Below are positions 62,261-64,000 of a stretch of 64,000 nt of DNA, one piece after another. The notes beneath the pieces were generated by a model. That model saw nothing but the letters and a program-made list of their open reading frames with translations. It was not told where the DNA came from and made no database searches. Location: NCBI RefSeq assembly GCF_023273895.1, contig NZ_CP096883.1, positions 2,232,001-2,296,000 on the forward strand, given 5' to 3'. The translations under genes were made by a program, and so were the position numbers. Source of the stretch: Sphingobacterium sp. PCS056. GTDB taxonomy: Bacteria > Bacteroidota > Bacteroidia > Sphingobacteriales > Sphingobacteriaceae. The stretch's first letter is position 1; every line of letters begins with the position of its first letter.

Positions 62261-62815
62261 TTACATCGATTCAGCAACAACTTCTTCAACTTCTGGCACC
62301 ATACGTTTTAATAAACCTTCTATACCAGATTTTAAGGTGATACTTGAAGAAGGGCAACCACTACATGATCCCCGCAGCTCTACTGTCACAATACCACTAT
62401 CAAATGATTTGTATGCAATAGCACCACCATCTTGCTCTACTGCAGGACGTACATAATCATGCAATACCTGTTGGATCTTGATTTCGATATCCGACCCTTC
62501 AAAAGTAACATCCTCTGTATGTTCGATTGGTTTTACAGCAAGTTCAGATTCTATAGCACCTTTTATGAAGTCTTTTAATAGCGCTTCGATATCAGTCCAC
62601 TCAGCATCATCACTCTTCGTGATGGTCACAAAATTACTTGCGAAAAATACGCCGTTTACAAAGTTAAATTTAAATAATTCCTTTGCGAAAGCAGATTCTT
62701 GTGCTTTATCCTTATCCGGATAATCCAAACTACCGTTGATCAACAATTTATTGACCAAAAATTTCATCGTAGATGGATTCGGAGTGGATTCTGTATATAC
62801 GTTAATTGTTGCCAT
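62261..62815 (-). CDS. nfu: Nfu-type iron-sulfur cluster carrier
   Basis: The 184-residue protein has the Nfu N-terminal domain (TESTPNPSTMKFLVNKLL, FVNGVFFASNFVTITK) and the C-terminal NifU-like domain (LHDYVRPAVEQDGGAIAY, LRGSCSGCPSSSITLKSG). The CSGC motif is the CxxC that binds the Fe-S cluster. It delivers clusters to target enzymes. An exact -7 box lies at 62841-62848. The scaffold and desulfurase genes are not nearby. Confidence 0.93.
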   Translation of the reverse strand: MATINVYTESTPNPSTMKFLVNKLLINGSLDYPDKDKAQESAFAKELFKFNFVNGVFFASNFVTITKSDDAEWTDIEALLKDFIKGAIESELAVKPIEHTEDVTFEGSDIEIKIQQVLHDYVRPAVEQDGGAIAYKSFDSGIVTVELRGSCSGCPSSSITLKSGIEGLLKRMVPEVEEVVAESM

Positions 62816-62840
62816 ATTAATCAGTGTCTATTTCAAAAAA

Positions 62841-62848
62841 CAAATATA
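62841..62848 (-). promoter_or_regulatory. -7 box of the nfu-type gene
   Basis: TATATTTG on the minus strand, 25 nt before the ATG at 62815, an exact TAnnTTTG match. Confidence 0.55.
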
Positions 62849-62889
62849 AGCTAAATATCAGGTGATGTTAGTCATTAAAGCGTAAAAGC

Positions 62890-64000
62890 TTACAGACTTA
62901 CACCGGTATAGTTAGCAGGGCTGATTGATTTTAATTCTGCCTTTACTTGGTCTGTCACCTTTAAGTTGTCCACAAATTCGGCTATAGTAACTTCCGTTAC
63001 GTGCGTATTGGTACGTGTCAGATCTTTTAAAGCCTCGTAAGGTTTTGGATATCCTTCTCTTCTCAACACTGTTTGTATCGCTTCAGCAACGACAGCCCAA
63101 TTGTTATTAAGATCCGCCTGTAGCGCAGTTTCATTTAAAATCAATTTGCGTAGACCTCGTAATGTAGATTTTATTGCTATTAACGTATGCGCAAATGGAA
63201 CACCAATATTACGTAATACGGTTGAGTCTGTTAAATCACGTTGTAAACGAGAGATCGGCAATTTTGCAGCTAAATGTTCAAATAGTGCATTTGCAATCCC
63301 TAAGTTTCCTTCAGCATTTTCGAAATCAATAGGATTGACTTTATGCGGCATCGCTGAAGATCCTATTTGACCAGCTGTAATTTTTTGCTTAAAATACTCC
63401 ATGGATACATAGGTCCAGATATCGCGACACAAGTCGATCAGAATTGTATTAATACGTTTGAAAGCATCACAACTTGCAGCAAAGTTATCATAATGTTCAA
63501 TTTGAGTGGTTGTTTGCGAACGGCTCAAACCAAGTGATTCATTGACAAATTTATTTCCAAAAGCGACCCAGTCTGTTTGTGGATATGCGACATGGTGCGC
63601 ATTAAAATTACCCGTTGCTCCACCAAATTTGGCCGAGTAAGGCACTGCTTTCAGTTGTTCAAACTGACGTTCAATACGTTCTACAAAAACTTTAATTTCT
63701 TTACCCAAGCGCGTTGGGGAAGCGGGTTGACCATGCGTACGTGCCAACATGGATACGTTTGACCAATCTGTAGACAATTGTGTTAATTCTTGAATCAATT
63801 CTTCAATCGCAGGTGTGTAAACATGTGCAATAGCATCTTTCCATGAATATGGGATTGCTGTGTTATTGATATCTTGTGAAGTTAATCCAAAGTGGATAAA
63901 TTCCAAAGAATCATGCAATCCTAATTTTTCAAATTTATCTTTCAAGAAGTATTCAACTGCTTTTACATCATGGTTAGTTACTTTTTCAGTATTTTTAATC
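62890..64000 (-). CDS. purB: adenylosuccinate lyase (N-terminus outside the window)
   Basis: The visible ~369 residues carry the superfamily signature SSAMPHKVNPIDFENAEGN with the flexible catalytic loop, FGLTSQDINNTAIP and ARTHGQPASPTRLGKE (catalytic His). The frame stays open to the window end and continues EKVTNHDVKAVEYFLK, so roughly the first 85 residues are missing. The long E. coli-type PurB cleaves adenylosuccinate and SAICAR in purine synthesis. Confidence 0.96.
   Translation of the reverse strand, partial: IKNTEKVTNHDVKAVEYFLKDKFEKLGLHDSLEFIHFGLTSQDINNTAIPYSWKDAIAHVYTPAIEELIQELTQLSTDWSNVSMLARTHGQPASPTRLGKEIKVFVERIERQFEQLKAVPYSAKFGGATGNFNAHHVAYPQTDWVAFGNKFVNESLGLSRSQTTTQIEHYDNFAASCDAFKRINTILIDLCRDIWTYVSMEYFKQKITAGQIGSSAMPHKVNPIDFENAEGNLGIANALFEHLAAKLPISRLQRDLTDSTVLRNIGVPFAHTLIAIKSTLRGLRKLILNETALQADLNNNWAVVAEAIQTVLRREGYPKPYEALKDLTRTNTHVTEVTIAEFVDNLKVTDQVKAELKSISPANYTGVSL

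Overview
The window is chromosomal DNA from a low-GC member of the Bacteroidota, most likely a Sphingobacterium-like member of the Sphingobacteriaceae. The reasons are: an F-type ATP synthase cluster that ends at atpG with no beta or epsilon gene beside it, repeated -7 promoter boxes of the type TAnnTTTG, the gene order rplM-rpsI-rpsB-tsf, split transketolase subunits, SusC/TonB-type outer membrane proteins, and many Bacteroidota-specific families (DUF4292, GDYXXLXY, DUF1080). I see no rRNA, insertion sequence, prophage, CRISPR array or integrase, so this looks like core genome.

Layout. 1-4.4 kb: the ATP synthase operon atpB(partial)-E-F-H-A-G. 4.4-8.2 kb, minus strand: a three-gene membrane cassette (DUF2157, DUF4401, GDYXXLXY), a 51-nt perfect palindrome carrying DnaA-box-like ends, and a FabH-type synthase. 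8.3-12 kb: clpS, an outer membrane beta-barrel receptor and a secreted DUF1080 protein. 12.1-18.1 kb: a YjjG-type HAD phosphatase, then a tightly packed two-component system, TPR protein and hemE, followed by hemJ and a DEAD-box helicase. 18.2-25.9 kb: small accessory genes, a secreted sugar isomerase-like protein, succinate semialdehyde dehydrogenase, ribBA and an LptF/G permease. 25.9-26.4 kb: two identical tRNA genes with a CAT anticodon. 26.6-37 kb, minus strand: SRPBCC proteins, an ABC exporter, a very acidic protein, a pentapeptide-repeat protein, a serine hydrolase and dehydrogenases. 38-40.8 kb: rplM-rpsI-rpsB-tsf, with rpsB broken by a one-base frameshift in an A run. 41-48 kb: cell-envelope genes (TPR, DUF4292 lipoprotein, EnvC-like, TatA, MltD-like transglycosylase, NlpC/P60). 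48.4-53.5 kb: the threonine operon thrA-thrB-thrC, preceded by a leader peptide rich in Thr and Ile codons and a terminator, i.e. a complete transcription attenuator. 53.6-64 kb: an rRNA methyltransferase, an MFS pump, a Tat-type SGNH hydrolase, a class III aminotransferase, an ECF sigma factor with a repeat-bearing putative anti-sigma protein, transketolase, Nfu and purB (partial).

The most notable observations are the thr attenuator, the palindrome with paired DnaA-like boxes, the rpsB frameshift, structured spacers inside operons (atpE/atpF, atpA/atpG, rpsB/tsf, transketolase subunits), and three genes whose -7 box lies only 4-5 nt from the start codon, which implies leaderless mRNAs. All family assignments come from reading motifs by eye; no database search was run.
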